Below, piece by piece: positions 7,281-16,440 of a DNA stretch of 33,433 nucleotides. Origin of the DNA: an uncultured Lachnospiraceae bacterium (GTDB lineage: Bacteria > Bacillota > Clostridia > Lachnospirales > Lachnospiraceae); assembly GCA_910584325.1 (NCBI GenBank), contig CAJTZH010000020.1, forward strand, positions 1-33,433. Direction: 5' to 3'. The number at the start of each line of letters is the position of its first letter. Position 1 is the first letter of the stretch. The position numbers were made by a program, and so were the translations under genes. The notes under the pieces are model-generated. The model was not told where the DNA came from, searched no databases, and saw nothing but the letters and a program-made list of their open reading frames with translations.

Positions 7281-8400
7281 AAAAAGGATTTTTGGAAGAA
7301 AGTGGTCCGTATGGATGGCGGACAGCGTGATAAAAAAGTTTCCGGAATTAAGAAACCGTTGGGCTTATGATTACGGCGTTCTCTGTAAAGGACTGGAGCT
7401 TGTTTACGGACACACGAAAAAGCAGGAATATTACGACTATATAAAAGCAAATATGGATTATTTTGTACAGTCTGACGGAACAATCCGTTTTTATGATATG
7501 GACGCGTTCAATTTGGACTTTGTGAATAACGGAAAAACGATATTGTATTTGTACCATACAACCGGAGATAAAAAATACGCGAAAGCGGCGCATCTGCTGA
7601 GAGAGTAGCTTCGAAAACAGCCGAGAACGTCCGAAGGGGGATTCTGGCACAAAAAAAGGTATCCGAACCAGATGTGGCTTGACGGTTTGTATATGGCGGA
7701 ACCGTTTTACGCGGAATACATCCGTACCTTTGAACCGGATGCGTCCTGTGAGGACATTTTGACACAGTTCCGGCTGACAGATACACATTTAAAAGACGCA
7801 AAGACACATTTACTGTATCATGGGTGGGACGAAAGCCGTACATGTTTTTGGGCGGATAAGGAAACAGGACGTTCATTGAGTTTTTGGGGACGTTCCATGG
7901 GATGGTATGCCTGCGCGCTTGTCGATGTACTGGATTATCTGAATGACGGCGGCGCGCGTGAGGAATTGATACGGATGGTTCGTGATTTGGCGGAGGCGGT
8001 TACAAACGTACAATCCGTCAAAACAAGTGTCTGGTATCAGGTTTGCGATAAAGAAAATCAATACGGAAACTATCCCGAAGCATCATGTTCCTGCATGTTC
8101 ACATATTTTCTGGCAAAAGCGGTACGAAAGGGATATATAGGCCGAAAGTATTTTCAAAACGCGAAAAGGGCGTTTTACGGACTGATACGTGAATTTATAG
8201 AAGTGGATGAACAAGCTTTTTTAAATCTCAAAGGAACCGTTTACGTATCCGGTCTGGGCGGGGACCCGTTTCGGGACGGTTCTTATGAATACTATATCAG
8301 CGAACCAAAGCAGGTAAATAACCTGCTTGGTATCGGAGCATTTCTGATGGCGTGTTCGGAGCTGGAATATGCGGCGGAAGATGAAAATATTCAGTTTTAA
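7261..8400 (+). pseudogene. GH105/GH88-type unsaturated rhamnogalacturonyl hydrolase interrupted by an in-frame TAG
   Basis: The frame from ATG 7261 to the stop at 8398-8400 reads as one (alpha/alpha)6-barrel enzyme of ~379 codons, similar to YteR/YesR, except for TAG at 7606-7608 (codon 116). Family blocks are present on both sides: RWAYDYGVLCKGLELVY before it; after it FWHKKRYPNQMWLDGLYM (catalytic Asp region), SFWGRSMGWYACALVDVL and YPEASCSCMFTYFLAKAVR. Both halves are in the same frame, so no indel is needed. The residue at the stop is usually Gln, and CAG to TAG is one transition. These enzymes remove the unsaturated uronic acid from rhamnogalacturonan or related oligosaccharides made by lyases. 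The second half has no good ribosome site at 7672. Pseudogene or sequencing error. Confidence 0.85.
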
Positions 8401-8408
8401 CTGCATAA

Positions 8409-8446
8409 AAAAGGGTGCCCTGAAATAATTGAGAGGGCACCCTTTT
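8409..8446. terminator. Bidirectional intrinsic terminator
   Basis: AAAAGGGTGCCCT (8409-8421) pairs perfectly with AGGGCACCCTTTT (8434-8446), leaving a 12-base loop. The A and T tails make it work on both strands. It sits between the stop of the GH105-type gene and the stop of the convergent MscS gene. Confidence 0.92.
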
Positions 8447-8454
8447 GCGCTGTT

Positions 8455-9309
8455 TTATTGTTTAATCGTCACATCCATCTGTGGGAACGGGATGGAAATC
8501 TTGTTTTCGTCAAAGGCTTCTTTGTAGTTTTCACGCAGCGCCCAGACCGTATCCCAGTAATGTTCGCTGGCTGTCCAGCAGCGGGTGGTGAGCGTGATGC
8601 TGCTGTCTCCCAAAGCATCTACAAAAACTATAATATCATGGTCGGTCAGAACGTTTTCATTCTTTCGGATAACCGTTTCCAGAACGGATTTCGCTTTCTT
8701 CAAATCGGTATTATAACTTACACCGATAGAGATATCGACTCTTCTCACCGGTTCGCTGGCAACATTGGTAATATTGCTGTTGGCAAGCGTTCCGTTTGGC
8801 AGCGTTACCGTCTTGTTGTCGACGGTGGCAAGCTTCGTATAAAGCAGGTCGATGACCTGAACCGTTCCCTCACAGCCGCATGCGACTATGTAATCGCCGA
8901 CTTTAAAGGGTTTGAATAGTAAAAGCAGTACGCCGCCCGCAAAGTTTGACAGTGAACCCTGCAGAGAAAGACCGACCGTCAGTCCGAGCGAGCCGATTAA
9001 CGTCACCAGCGAGGACGTTTCAATTCCGACGGCGCTGATTATGGAAACGGCCAGAACCGCATAAAGTAAGAACTTGGACAGTGACAGTAAAAACTTGGAT
9101 AAACTGATGTCCATATGCGCTCTGTCAAATGTCTTAGAGAGAAAGTTTTGCAGTATCTTAATCAGTTTTTTCCCGATAAGCCATATGAGCAGAACAATAA
9201 TGATTTTTCGAACGATAAATAATGAGCCGTCAAACAGTTTCTGCAGTAAAAGATTGGTATATGTTTCAAATTCGGCTACCTTGCCCGCGGCTGTCAGAAG
9301 TATATTCAT
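8455..9309 (-). CDS. MscS-type mechanosensitive ion channel
   Basis: The 284-residue protein matches the small MscS subfamily. Two N-terminal membrane helices (~30-50 and ~70-95) are followed by the pore helix segment LGLTVGLSLQGSLSNFAGGV, rich in Gly and Ala as in MscS TM3. The beta domain has FKPFKVGDYIVACGCEGTVQ, then TVTLPNGTLANSNITN, and the C-terminal alpha/beta cage follows. It opens on membrane tension and releases solutes during osmotic downshock. Its ATG overlaps the glgB stop by one base (TAATG), so it is translated as the second gene of a glgB-mscS unit and ends at the bidirectional terminator. Confidence 0.95.
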   Translation of the reverse strand: MNILLTAAGKVAEFETYTNLLLQKLFDGSLFIVRKIIIVLLIWLIGKKLIKILQNFLSKTFDRAHMDISLSKFLLSLSKFLLYAVLAVSIISAVGIETSSLVTLIGSLGLTVGLSLQGSLSNFAGGVLLLLFKPFKVGDYIVACGCEGTVQVIDLLYTKLATVDNKTVTLPNGTLANSNITNVASEPVRRVDISIGVSYNTDLKKAKSVLETVIRKNENVLTDHDIIVFVDALGDSSITLTTRCWTASEHYWDTVWALRENYKEAFDENKISIPFPQMDVTIKQ

Positions 9310-11714
9310 TATTTATTCTCCTTTTTGACGGTTTTATTTGTGCTCTTTGATTTGCTGACTGCGCCAGATTTCCTTCCGGCAGGTGTTTTGGCGACGGCAG
9401 CAGGCTTTTTTACCACAGCTTTTTTCGCGGAAGTTTTTTCACCAGCAGGTGTCTTTGCGGCGACATTTTTCTTTGTTGTCTCGTTGTCTACGACAGCGCC
9501 TTCCGAAACAGGAATATACCGGAAAACGCTGATGCCCATCGGCGGAACTTTAATGCGGATGGAGTCTGCGAGACCGTCGCATTCCTCCTCTTTTGACATC
9601 TTAAGGCGTGGATTTGTGAAATCGTCGCCGCCGTATTTTGCGCTGTCGCTGTTAAATATTTCTTTGTATTTTCCCATATGCGGAACGCCGATTTTGTAGT
9701 TGGCGCGTTTTACCGGAGTGAAGTTGGCGACGACAATCAGTTCTTCGCCGCTTGCGGCAATCCGCTCAAATACCAGTATGGTTTCGTCGGCGGAAATACA
9801 GTTAATCCATTTGAAACCGTCCGTTACATAATCCTGGTCGTAGAGAGCGGGCTCGCTGCGGTACAGGTGGTTTAAATCCTTGACATATTCTTTCATACGG
9901 GCATGGTCATCATATTGCAGAAGTTCCCAGTCGATTTCCCGCTCCTCGGACCATTCGCGTTTCTGACCGAAGTCTTGTCCCATAAAAAGTAGTTTTTTGC
10001 CCGGATGCATATACATAAAGCCGTACGCGACGCGGAGATTCGCGAATTTTTCGGCGTCCGTTTCACCCGGCATTTTGTAAAGCATGGACGCCTTGCCGTG
10101 GACGACTTCATCATGAGAAAGCACCAGAATAAAGTTCTCGCTGTAATTATATATCATGCTGAACGTCAGCTCGCCGTAGTGGCCTTTGCGAAACAGCGGG
10201 TCAAGCCGCATGAAGTTTGTAAAATCGTTCATCCAGCCCATGTTCCATTTTAAGTCGTATCCGAGGGAATCGTTTTCCACATCGCCCGTCACCATAGGCC
10301 ATGCGGTCGATTCTTCCGCAATCAGCAGGGTACTCAGTTTCTTTTTCTTAAAAATGGAGTTGAGGTGCTTAATAAATTCAATGGCTTCAAGATTTTCCTT
10401 GCCGCCGTACATGTTGGCAACCCATTCGCCGTCCCGTTTGCCGTAGTCAAGATAGAGCATGGAGGCGACAGCGTCGGAGCGGATGCCGTCAACGTGATAT
10501 TCCTCCGCCCAGAACAGCGCGCTTCCGATGAGGAAATTCTTGACCTGCGGCCTCCCGTAATTGTAAATTAATGTACCCCAGTCGGGATGAGAACCCTGTC
10601 TCGGGTCAAAATGTTCGTAGAGACAGGTACCGTCAAAATTGGAAAGTCCGAACGTATCCCTTGGGAAATGTGCCGGCACCCAGTCGAGAATGACGCCGAT
10701 TCCGGCCTTATGCAGTTCGTTGATAAAGTATTTAAAATCTAACGGAGTGCCGTAACGGCTGGTCGGCGCGTAGTACCCTGTAACCTGATAACCCCATGAG
10801 GCGTCGAACGGATATTCAGTAACAGGCATCAGCTCCACATGTGTGTAGTTCATCTCTTTGATATATTCGATTACCATCGGCGCAAGTTCACGGTAGGTAT
10901 AAAATTCCCGTTCTTCTTCTGCCGGAGGCTTCCGGAACGAACCTAAATGCATTTCGTAAACGGACATTGGCTTAGTGAGAGGAGTGGAGCTGTCACGCTT
11001 GCTGATCCAGTCTTTGTCTTCCCACGTAAATCCGGAAATATCGCTGACCACGGAGGCATTGGCAGGGCGCAGTTCCCATTCGAATGCGTACGGGTCGGAT
11101 TTTAGTCCGGTGAGACCGCCTTTGAATTTGATTTCGTATTTGTAAATCGTACCTTTGTATATCTCGGGAATAAATAAATCAAAAACGCCGCTTTCATAAT
11201 CTTTTCGCATCTGGTGGGTTCTGCCGTCCCAGTTATTAAAATCACCGACAACGCTGACTCTTACGGCATTAGGCGCCCATACGGCAAAACGTGTTCCGGG
11301 AACGCCGCAAACTTCACATACATGAGCTCCCAGTAAGTCATAAACGTTGTAGTTAATGCCTTTTGTAAAGTCTGTCAAAGCTTCGCGCGACAATTCGTAG
11401 TCATAGGAATACGGGTCGCGGTATTCTTTACTCTGACCGTCGGGGAATGTGGCAAATAAGGTGTATTGTACTTTCTTACGTCCCGGAATCAGTACGGCAA
11501 AAAATCCTGCTTCGTCGGCTTCTTCCATCGTGTAATTTTTTTTCTGACCGTCGATTTTGACAACCATGCAGGAAGCACCCGGCATAAATGCCTGAATCAG
11601 CAGACCGTTAGGGGTAACGTGTTGTCCCAGATAGTCATGTGGGTTGTCGCATTCTGAATAAACGATGCCTTCGATTGCAGGCCAGTTCATAAGCTTGTAT
11701 AATTTCTTGTCCAT
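9309..11714 (-). CDS. glgB: 1,4-alpha-glucan branching enzyme with basic C-terminal tail
   Basis: This 801-residue GH13 enzyme forms alpha-1,6 branches in glycogen. Residues ~10-110 and ~120-215 are N-terminal beta-sandwich (CBM48) domains; the second has RFAVWAPNAVRVSVVGDFNNW. The barrel carries the nucleophile Asp414 in DGIRSDAVASM, the acid/base Glu in IAEESTAWP (467-468) and the transition-state Asp in LSHDEVVHGK. A C-terminal beta domain ends near residue 735. Residues 736-801 are an extra Lys/Ala/Pro/Thr tail with repeated AKTPAG and KKPAA units, not part of the usual ~630-730-residue enzyme. ACGGAGGG precedes the ATG. No other glg gene lies nearby. Confidence 0.97.
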   Translation of the reverse strand: MDKKLYKLMNWPAIEGIVYSECDNPHDYLGQHVTPNGLLIQAFMPGASCMVVKIDGQKKNYTMEEADEAGFFAVLIPGRKKVQYTLFATFPDGQSKEYRDPYSYDYELSREALTDFTKGINYNVYDLLGAHVCEVCGVPGTRFAVWAPNAVRVSVVGDFNNWDGRTHQMRKDYESGVFDLFIPEIYKGTIYKYEIKFKGGLTGLKSDPYAFEWELRPANASVVSDISGFTWEDKDWISKRDSSTPLTKPMSVYEMHLGSFRKPPAEEEREFYTYRELAPMVIEYIKEMNYTHVELMPVTEYPFDASWGYQVTGYYAPTSRYGTPLDFKYFINELHKAGIGVILDWVPAHFPRDTFGLSNFDGTCLYEHFDPRQGSHPDWGTLIYNYGRPQVKNFLIGSALFWAEEYHVDGIRSDAVASMLYLDYGKRDGEWVANMYGGKENLEAIEFIKHLNSIFKKKKLSTLLIAEESTAWPMVTGDVENDSLGYDLKWNMGWMNDFTNFMRLDPLFRKGHYGELTFSMIYNYSENFILVLSHDEVVHGKASMLYKMPGETDAEKFANLRVAYGFMYMHPGKKLLFMGQDFGQKREWSEEREIDWELLQYDDHARMKEYVKDLNHLYRSEPALYDQDYVTDGFKWINCISADETILVFERIAASGEELIVVANFTPVKRANYKIGVPHMGKYKEIFNSDSAKYGGDDFTNPRLKMSKEEECDGLADSIRIKVPPMGISVFRYIPVSEGAVVDNETTKKNVAAKTPAGEKTSAKKAVVKKPAAVAKTPAGRKSGAVSKSKSTNKTVKKENK

Positions 11715-11805
11715 ATAAGCCCTCCGTTTCTTGCATAGAATAAGTTATACTTATTTTACCATTTTACAGAACAATTATCTACTAGAAAATGCATGTTCGA
11801 TATGG

Positions 11806-11828
11806 TATACTATAAGCTATTCTATACT
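11806..11828 (+). promoter_or_regulatory. Possible -10 elements before the esterase-hisS-helD run
   Basis: Two TATACT hexamers (11806-11811 and 11823-11828) lie 25-47 bases before the alpha/beta hydrolase start, in the 138-base gap divergent from glgB. No good -35 is found at 16-18 bases from either, so this is only a candidate. Confidence 0.3.
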
Positions 11829-11852
11829 ATTAAAAGAAGCGGAGGAACTGCT

Positions 11853-12692
11853 ATGATTCATGAAACACATACGTTACGGATTGACTATACAAAATTGGGA
11901 ATTGCCCATGACGACGTGATACCGACCTATACTACATATATTCCGGAGATTTATCCGGAATGCCAGAGAATCAGTGAACGGCCTACCGTGATTATCTGCC
12001 CGGGCGGAGGATACAATCATCACGCTCAGAGAGAGGGCGAGGCAATCGCGCTGAAAATGAACAGTTACGGATATAATGCGGTTGTGCTGCGCTACAGCCT
12101 TGCTCCGAATGAGTATCCTTGCGCGCTGTATGAGCTGGCAACGCTGGTGTCTATTGTCAGAAGTCATGTAAAAGAGTGGCATGTGCAGGAAAATGCCGTT
12201 ATCATCGCAGGATTTTCCGCAGGCGGTCATGTTGCCGCGTCTCTGGGGAATTTGTGGAATGACAAGGAACTTTCAGAAAAACTTGGGATTGCGAACGAAC
12301 TGATGAAACCGGACGCCATGTTGTTATCGTATCCGGTGATAACATCAGGTGAATTTGCGCATAAGGGCTCGTTTGGTAAACTTCTCGGAACGCAGTATGA
12401 CGCGCTGGTAGATAAGGTTTCCCAGGAAAATCTTGTCAATGAACATACGCCGAAAACATTTTTGTGGCATACGTTTGCGGATGGTTCCGTGCCGGTGGAA
12501 AATTCTCTGTTATTCGCGTCTGCGCTTAGGAAAAACCATATTCCGTTTGAACTGCATATTTTCCCGGCGGGAAGCCACGGGCTGGGACTTGCGACAAAAG
12601 AGACCGATACGAAAGACGGGGATAAGCTGCAGCCGGAATGCGCAGTATGGACAGACTTGTTTGCGACATGGATTGAAAATATGAAGAATTGA
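11853..12692 (+). CDS. Alpha/beta hydrolase, acetyl-esterase/lipase-like (BD-FAE type)
   Basis: The start at 11853 follows GGAGG about eight bases upstream; an in-frame ATG at 11793 lies in the promoter region and lacks a site. The ~279-residue protein has the oxyanion motif CPGGGYNHHAQREGE, the nucleophile elbow GFSAGGHVAASLG, an acid region HTFADGSVPVENS and a histidine in FPAGSHGLG. This set is typical of carbohydrate acetyl esterases that deacetylate xylo-oligosaccharides or similar glycans. No signal peptide is seen, so it should act in the cytosol on imported acetylated sugars. It leads a tightly spaced plus-strand run and is 23 bases before hisS. Confidence 0.9.
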   Translation: MIHETHTLRIDYTKLGIAHDDVIPTYTTYIPEIYPECQRISERPTVIICPGGGYNHHAQREGEAIALKMNSYGYNAVVLRYSLAPNEYPCALYELATLVSIVRSHVKEWHVQENAVIIAGFSAGGHVAASLGNLWNDKELSEKLGIANELMKPDAMLLSYPVITSGEFAHKGSFGKLLGTQYDALVDKVSQENLVNEHTPKTFLWHTFADGSVPVENSLLFASALRKNHIPFELHIFPAGSHGLGLATKETDTKDGDKLQPECAVWTDLFATWIENMKN

Positions 12693-12715
12693 TAGATGAT
12701 AGAGGAGAATAGAAA

Positions 12716-13963
12716 ATGAAGACGAATACAGTCAAGGGAACGAACGACTATTTACCGGCGCAGGCGGCGCTTCGGGATTATCTGCAGTCCGTGATTTTAA
12801 AGACGTATCAGAGCCACGGATTTGACAGAATTATGACGCCGGCTTTGGAGGATATCGAAAATCTTGACAAAAGCGAGGGCGGCGAGAACCTGAATCTGAT
12901 TTTTAAAGTGTTAAAGCGGGGCGACAAACTTTCCGAGGCAATCGAGCATCAGAAGTTTTTGGAAAACGAACTTGCGGACATGGGACTGCGCTATGATTTG
13001 ACGCTTCCGCTTTGCCGTTATTTCGCGAATAACCGCGCAAAGCTTTGCTATCCGGCAAAGTGTATTCAGATTGACCGCGTGTACCGTGCGGAACGGCCGC
13101 AGAAGGGAAGATTGCGGGAATTTATCCAGTGCGATATTGATATCCTCGGTTCAGCTTCCGTTTCCGGCGAAATTGAGCTGATCGATACAACGGCAAAAGC
13201 GCTGCTTGCTATTGGCATCAGGAATTTTGTCGTGAAAATCAGCGATAGAAGGATTTTGAAAAATGTTCTTCTGAATGCGGGATTTGAGCAGGAGCAGCTG
13301 GACAGCGTCTGCGTTACCGTAGATAAGTTTGATAAGGTCGGAGCCGACGGCGTGCGGGAAGAGTTGACGGCAAAGGGATTTTCTCCGGACGCGGTGGAAC
13401 AGATGATTGCGATTTTTGGCAGTCTTCCGTTATCTCTTGAGGAAGTCCGCAAATACTGTACGGACGAAGAAGCGTTAAACAGTGTGCAGACGATTATGGA
13501 CGCGGTTTGTGATTTGAGCGGCGGTGCCTATTCCATTGCGTTTGATGTCGCGCTTGTGCGTGGACAGGGATATTATACAGGAACGATTTTTGAAATTCAG
13601 AGTCTGGATTTTAAAGGCTCCATTGCCGGAGGCGGACGATACGACAATCTTATCGGTAAATTTATCGGGGAGGATGTTCCGGCAGTAGGATTTTCCATCG
13701 GATTTGAGCGCATTTTCGCGATTCTTTCCGAGAGCGGCTATGAGATTCCGGGCAAGAAAAAACTGGCGCTTTTGTATGAGGAGCGCGATATTGTGTCCGC
13801 GATTCAAAAGGCGGACGAGCTCAGAGAAGAATTTGACGTAGCGCTGTATGTCAGGCCGAAGAAACTTGGAAAGTTTTTAAATAAGCTTGAAGAACAGGGC
13901 GTAAAGGGATTTTTTAATCTGGGAGCAGGCGATGAGGTGAAATTGTTTGATAACGTGCAGTGA
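12716..13963 (+). CDS. hisS: Histidyl-tRNA synthetase (class II, HisRS/HisZ family)
   Basis: The 415-residue protein begins VKGTNDYLPAQAALRDYL, the HisRS N-terminal signature. Class II motif 2 is YRAERPQKGRLREFIQCDID, followed by GGGRYDNL and motif 3 GFSIGFERIF. The histidine-specific loop reads VRGQGYYTG (281-289) where most HisRS have RGLDYY; Arg282 is kept. The C-terminal anticodon-binding domain is short (~75 residues). It charges tRNA-His with histidine in the cytosol. The HisZ regulatory subunit of ATP phosphoribosyltransferase lacks such well-kept catalytic motifs, so HisRS is preferred. No his biosynthesis gene or T-box leader is next to it. Confidence 0.88.
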   Translation: MKTNTVKGTNDYLPAQAALRDYLQSVILKTYQSHGFDRIMTPALEDIENLDKSEGGENLNLIFKVLKRGDKLSEAIEHQKFLENELADMGLRYDLTLPLCRYFANNRAKLCYPAKCIQIDRVYRAERPQKGRLREFIQCDIDILGSASVSGEIELIDTTAKALLAIGIRNFVVKISDRRILKNVLLNAGFEQEQLDSVCVTVDKFDKVGADGVREELTAKGFSPDAVEQMIAIFGSLPLSLEEVRKYCTDEEALNSVQTIMDAVCDLSGGAYSIAFDVALVRGQGYYTGTIFEIQSLDFKGSIAGGGRYDNLIGKFIGEDVPAVGFSIGFERIFAILSESGYEIPGKKKLALLYEERDIVSAIQKADELREEFDVALYVRPKKLGKFLNKLEEQGVKGFFNLGAGDEVKLFDNVQ

Positions 13964-13993
13964 TATGGTTGGCGTAATAGAGGAGTGACGGAC

Positions 13994-14371
13994 TTGGATA
14001 AATTAAATGTATTTTTTAAAAGCGTGATTGAGCAGGACAAATGCCCGGTTGTGATTTGCAATTTGGAGCATGAGATAATTTATATGAATCCCGCGGCGGT
14101 GCAGCGATATAAAAGAAGAGGCGGAGCAAAGCTCTTAGGAGCGAGTCTTTTAAACTGTCATAAAGAAAAATCGCAGGACTTAATCAAAAAGGTTGTGGAA
14201 TGGTTTGGCGAGAGCAGGGAACATAATATGATATATACGTTCCGTAATAAGAAAGAAAATAAGGATGTGTATATGGTTGCTCTGCGGGACGAGAACAAAG
14301 AACTGATTGGTTATTATGAGAAACACGAATACAGGGACGTCGAGACGGCAGAATTGTATGATTTTCAATAG
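13994..14371 (+). CDS. Small PAS-domain protein
   Basis: The ~125-residue protein is essentially one PAS domain: CPVVICNLEHEIIYMNPAAVQRY at the start, a helical middle, and a C-terminal sheet ending VALRDENKELIGYYEKHEY. No output domain (kinase, GGDEF, HTH) is attached. GAGGAG at 13979-13984 favours the TTG at 13994; the GTG at 13985 touches that site and cannot be used with it. It lies 30 bases after hisS and 14 before helD. It may be a sensor or adaptor that works through a partner; the ligand is unknown. Confidence 0.8.
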   Translation: MDKLNVFFKSVIEQDKCPVVICNLEHEIIYMNPAAVQRYKRRGGAKLLGASLLNCHKEKSQDLIKKVVEWFGESREHNMIYTFRNKKENKDVYMVALRDENKELIGYYEKHEYRDVETAELYDFQ

Positions 14372-14385
14372 AAAGGAATTTTTTC

Positions 14386-16440
14386 ATGCAGACTCAATAT
14401 CTGGAAGAGATACTCGCAAAGATTAAAAACAGAATAAAGGAACTGGACATTTCCATCGGCGAGGGCGAGAAGGATATCGAGGAGATGCATGAGTATTACT
14501 GGTCCAATTATACGGAGATGGACGAGTATGGTTATGAGAATTTCGACAACAGGCAGGCGCTTTTGACGCGGATGAACGCTAATTCCCAGCAGATGGATTT
14601 AAAAAGACGGTTTAAGAAAATGCTGGATTCTCCATATTTTGCGCGGATTGATTTTGTCTATGACGGCGAGGAGGAAGCGGAACGGTATTATATCGGCATC
14701 GGGAATTTCTCGGAAGGAGCGGGACATACGCCGCTGATTGTGGACTGGCGGGCGCCTGTTGCGAGTCTTTTTTATGATTTTGACAAGGGGCAGGCTTCTT
14801 TTGAAACACCACAGGGGATTTCTATGGGCGTGATTTTGGCGAAATGGCAGTATAAAATTAAGCATGGTAAGCTGATTTACGCGTTCGAGAGCGACGTCAA
14901 AATCGACGACGAAATTTTGAAGAATGAACTTGGAAACAACGGCGACGTAAAACTTAGGAATATTGTCAGTACGATTCAGCGGGAACAAAACGCCATTATC
15001 CGTAATGTGCAGGATAAAATCTTAGTCGTTCAGGGAGCGGCGGGCAGCGGGAAAACTTCTATTGCCCTGCACAGGATTGCGTATCTTTTGTACCATGACA
15101 GGAAAAATCTATGTGCCGCAAATGTGTTGATTCTGTCTCCAAACGGTGTGTTTTCGGATTATATTTCGCACATTTTACCAGAGCTTGGCGAAGAGAATAT
15201 TCGCGAGATGAGCTTTGATATTTTTGCGTACAGAGAGTTAAAAGGGATTGCTGCGGATTGTGAGGAACGGTATGACCAGATTGAGCGGATGCTGGCGGCA
15301 GAACAGCAGGGTGTCTTTGCGGACAGTGTGGGCAGTTCACGGTATCACTATAAGCAGTCAAAAGAATTTGTGAATGAACTGAACGGATTTATTCTGGAGC
15401 TGGAAAGCGACTTGGTGGATTTTAGAAACATTCATTTTAAGTTTGTCAATAAAAAAGCGGATGAAATCATGGAACTGTTTTATTACAAATTTCCTGATAT
15501 CCCGCTGCTTTCCCGTATGGAGGCGGTTGCCGGGTATGTGATAGACGAGGCGGAGACGTTAAACGGAAGAAATCTGGATGAGCTGGAACTGGCGATTATC
15601 ATGGAAACGTTTCACCGGATGTATCGTACAAAGGATATATATGAGCTGTACGATATATTTCTTCGTCGGATGAATATGGCGCCGCTGCCGGATTGTCCGC
15701 TGCCGGAGCGCAAGCTTCGTTATGAAGACGTGTATCCTGTGCTGTATCTGAAATACCGGCTGACGGCAAATGTGCGCCGGAGGGAAATCAAACACTTGTT
15801 GATTGACGAAATGCAGGATTATTCGTATATACAGTATCTGATTATCAATGAATTGTTTGACTGCAAAATGACGATTCTTGGAGACCGCTCACAGACCATG
15901 GAAGATGAGAAGCGTGACGTGACACGTTTTCTGCCGAAGATTTTCGGAAAAGATATCCGAATGCTGACGATTAATAAAAGCTACAGGCAGACGGTGGAAA
16001 TTGCCCGGTACGCAGCGAGTCTGATTCAGGAGACGGATGTGGAATTATTGGAACGGCATGGAAATCCACCATATATTTGCGGACACATTTCTTATGACGG
16101 GATGATAGAGGAACTGACGGAAAAATTAGCAAAGGAGTCAGGCAGGTTTGAGACGTCCGCGGTGCTCGCGATGACGGAGCGTGAGGCGAAACAGCTTTAT
16201 GAACGGTTAAAGGATAAATTGGCGCAGCGTTCTGTCTTATATATTGACAGGGATTCGAAGGAATTTCAAAAGGGAATTGTGGTGACGACATTTTATCTGG
16301 CAAAAGGACTGGAGTTTGACCGGGTATTTTGTGTCTATGGAGAAAAGTGCACATCGCCGCTTTGCGTGCAGGCGAAGTATATCATGGCGACAAGGGCATT
16401 GCATGAATTATATGTTTATGAGCATGAAGAAGAAATTTAA
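14386..16440 (+). CDS. helD: HelD-type UvrD-like ATPase (RNA polymerase recycling factor)
   Basis: The 684-residue protein has an N-terminal coiled-coil arm (~1-60), then a HelD-specific region (YIGIGNF, DWRAPVASLFYDF, IVSTIQREQNAIIRN) before the Walker A GAAGSGKTSIALHR (217-224). Later superfamily 1 motifs include LLIDEMQDYSYIQYLI (Walker B), LGDRSQTMED, INKSYRQTVEIARYA and VVTTFYLAKGLEFDRV. HelD uses ATP to release RNA polymerase from stalled or post-termination DNA complexes. The coiled-coil arm and the DWRAPV block distinguish it from UvrD/PcrA. The length is near that of clostridial HelD (~700). It overlaps the start of the next gene. Confidence 0.92.
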   Translation: MQTQYLEEILAKIKNRIKELDISIGEGEKDIEEMHEYYWSNYTEMDEYGYENFDNRQALLTRMNANSQQMDLKRRFKKMLDSPYFARIDFVYDGEEEAERYYIGIGNFSEGAGHTPLIVDWRAPVASLFYDFDKGQASFETPQGISMGVILAKWQYKIKHGKLIYAFESDVKIDDEILKNELGNNGDVKLRNIVSTIQREQNAIIRNVQDKILVVQGAAGSGKTSIALHRIAYLLYHDRKNLCAANVLILSPNGVFSDYISHILPELGEENIREMSFDIFAYRELKGIAADCEERYDQIERMLAAEQQGVFADSVGSSRYHYKQSKEFVNELNGFILELESDLVDFRNIHFKFVNKKADEIMELFYYKFPDIPLLSRMEAVAGYVIDEAETLNGRNLDELELAIIMETFHRMYRTKDIYELYDIFLRRMNMAPLPDCPLPERKLRYEDVYPVLYLKYRLTANVRRREIKHLLIDEMQDYSYIQYLIINELFDCKMTILGDRSQTMEDEKRDVTRFLPKIFGKDIRMLTINKSYRQTVEIARYAASLIQETDVELLERHGNPPYICGHISYDGMIEELTEKLAKESGRFETSAVLAMTEREAKQLYERLKDKLAQRSVLYIDRDSKEFQKGIVVTTFYLAKGLEFDRVFCVYGEKCTSPLCVQAKYIMATRALHELYVYEHEEEI

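Noticed and set aside
7606..7608. TAG as a pyrrolysine codon
   Set aside because: The enzyme family has no pyrrolysine, the usual residue seems to be Gln, and no pyl genes or special downstream structure are seen.
12716..13963. HisZ (ATP phosphoribosyltransferase regulatory subunit) instead of HisRS
   Set aside because: Motif 2, GGGRYDNL and motif 3 are well kept and there is no hisG or other his gene next to it.
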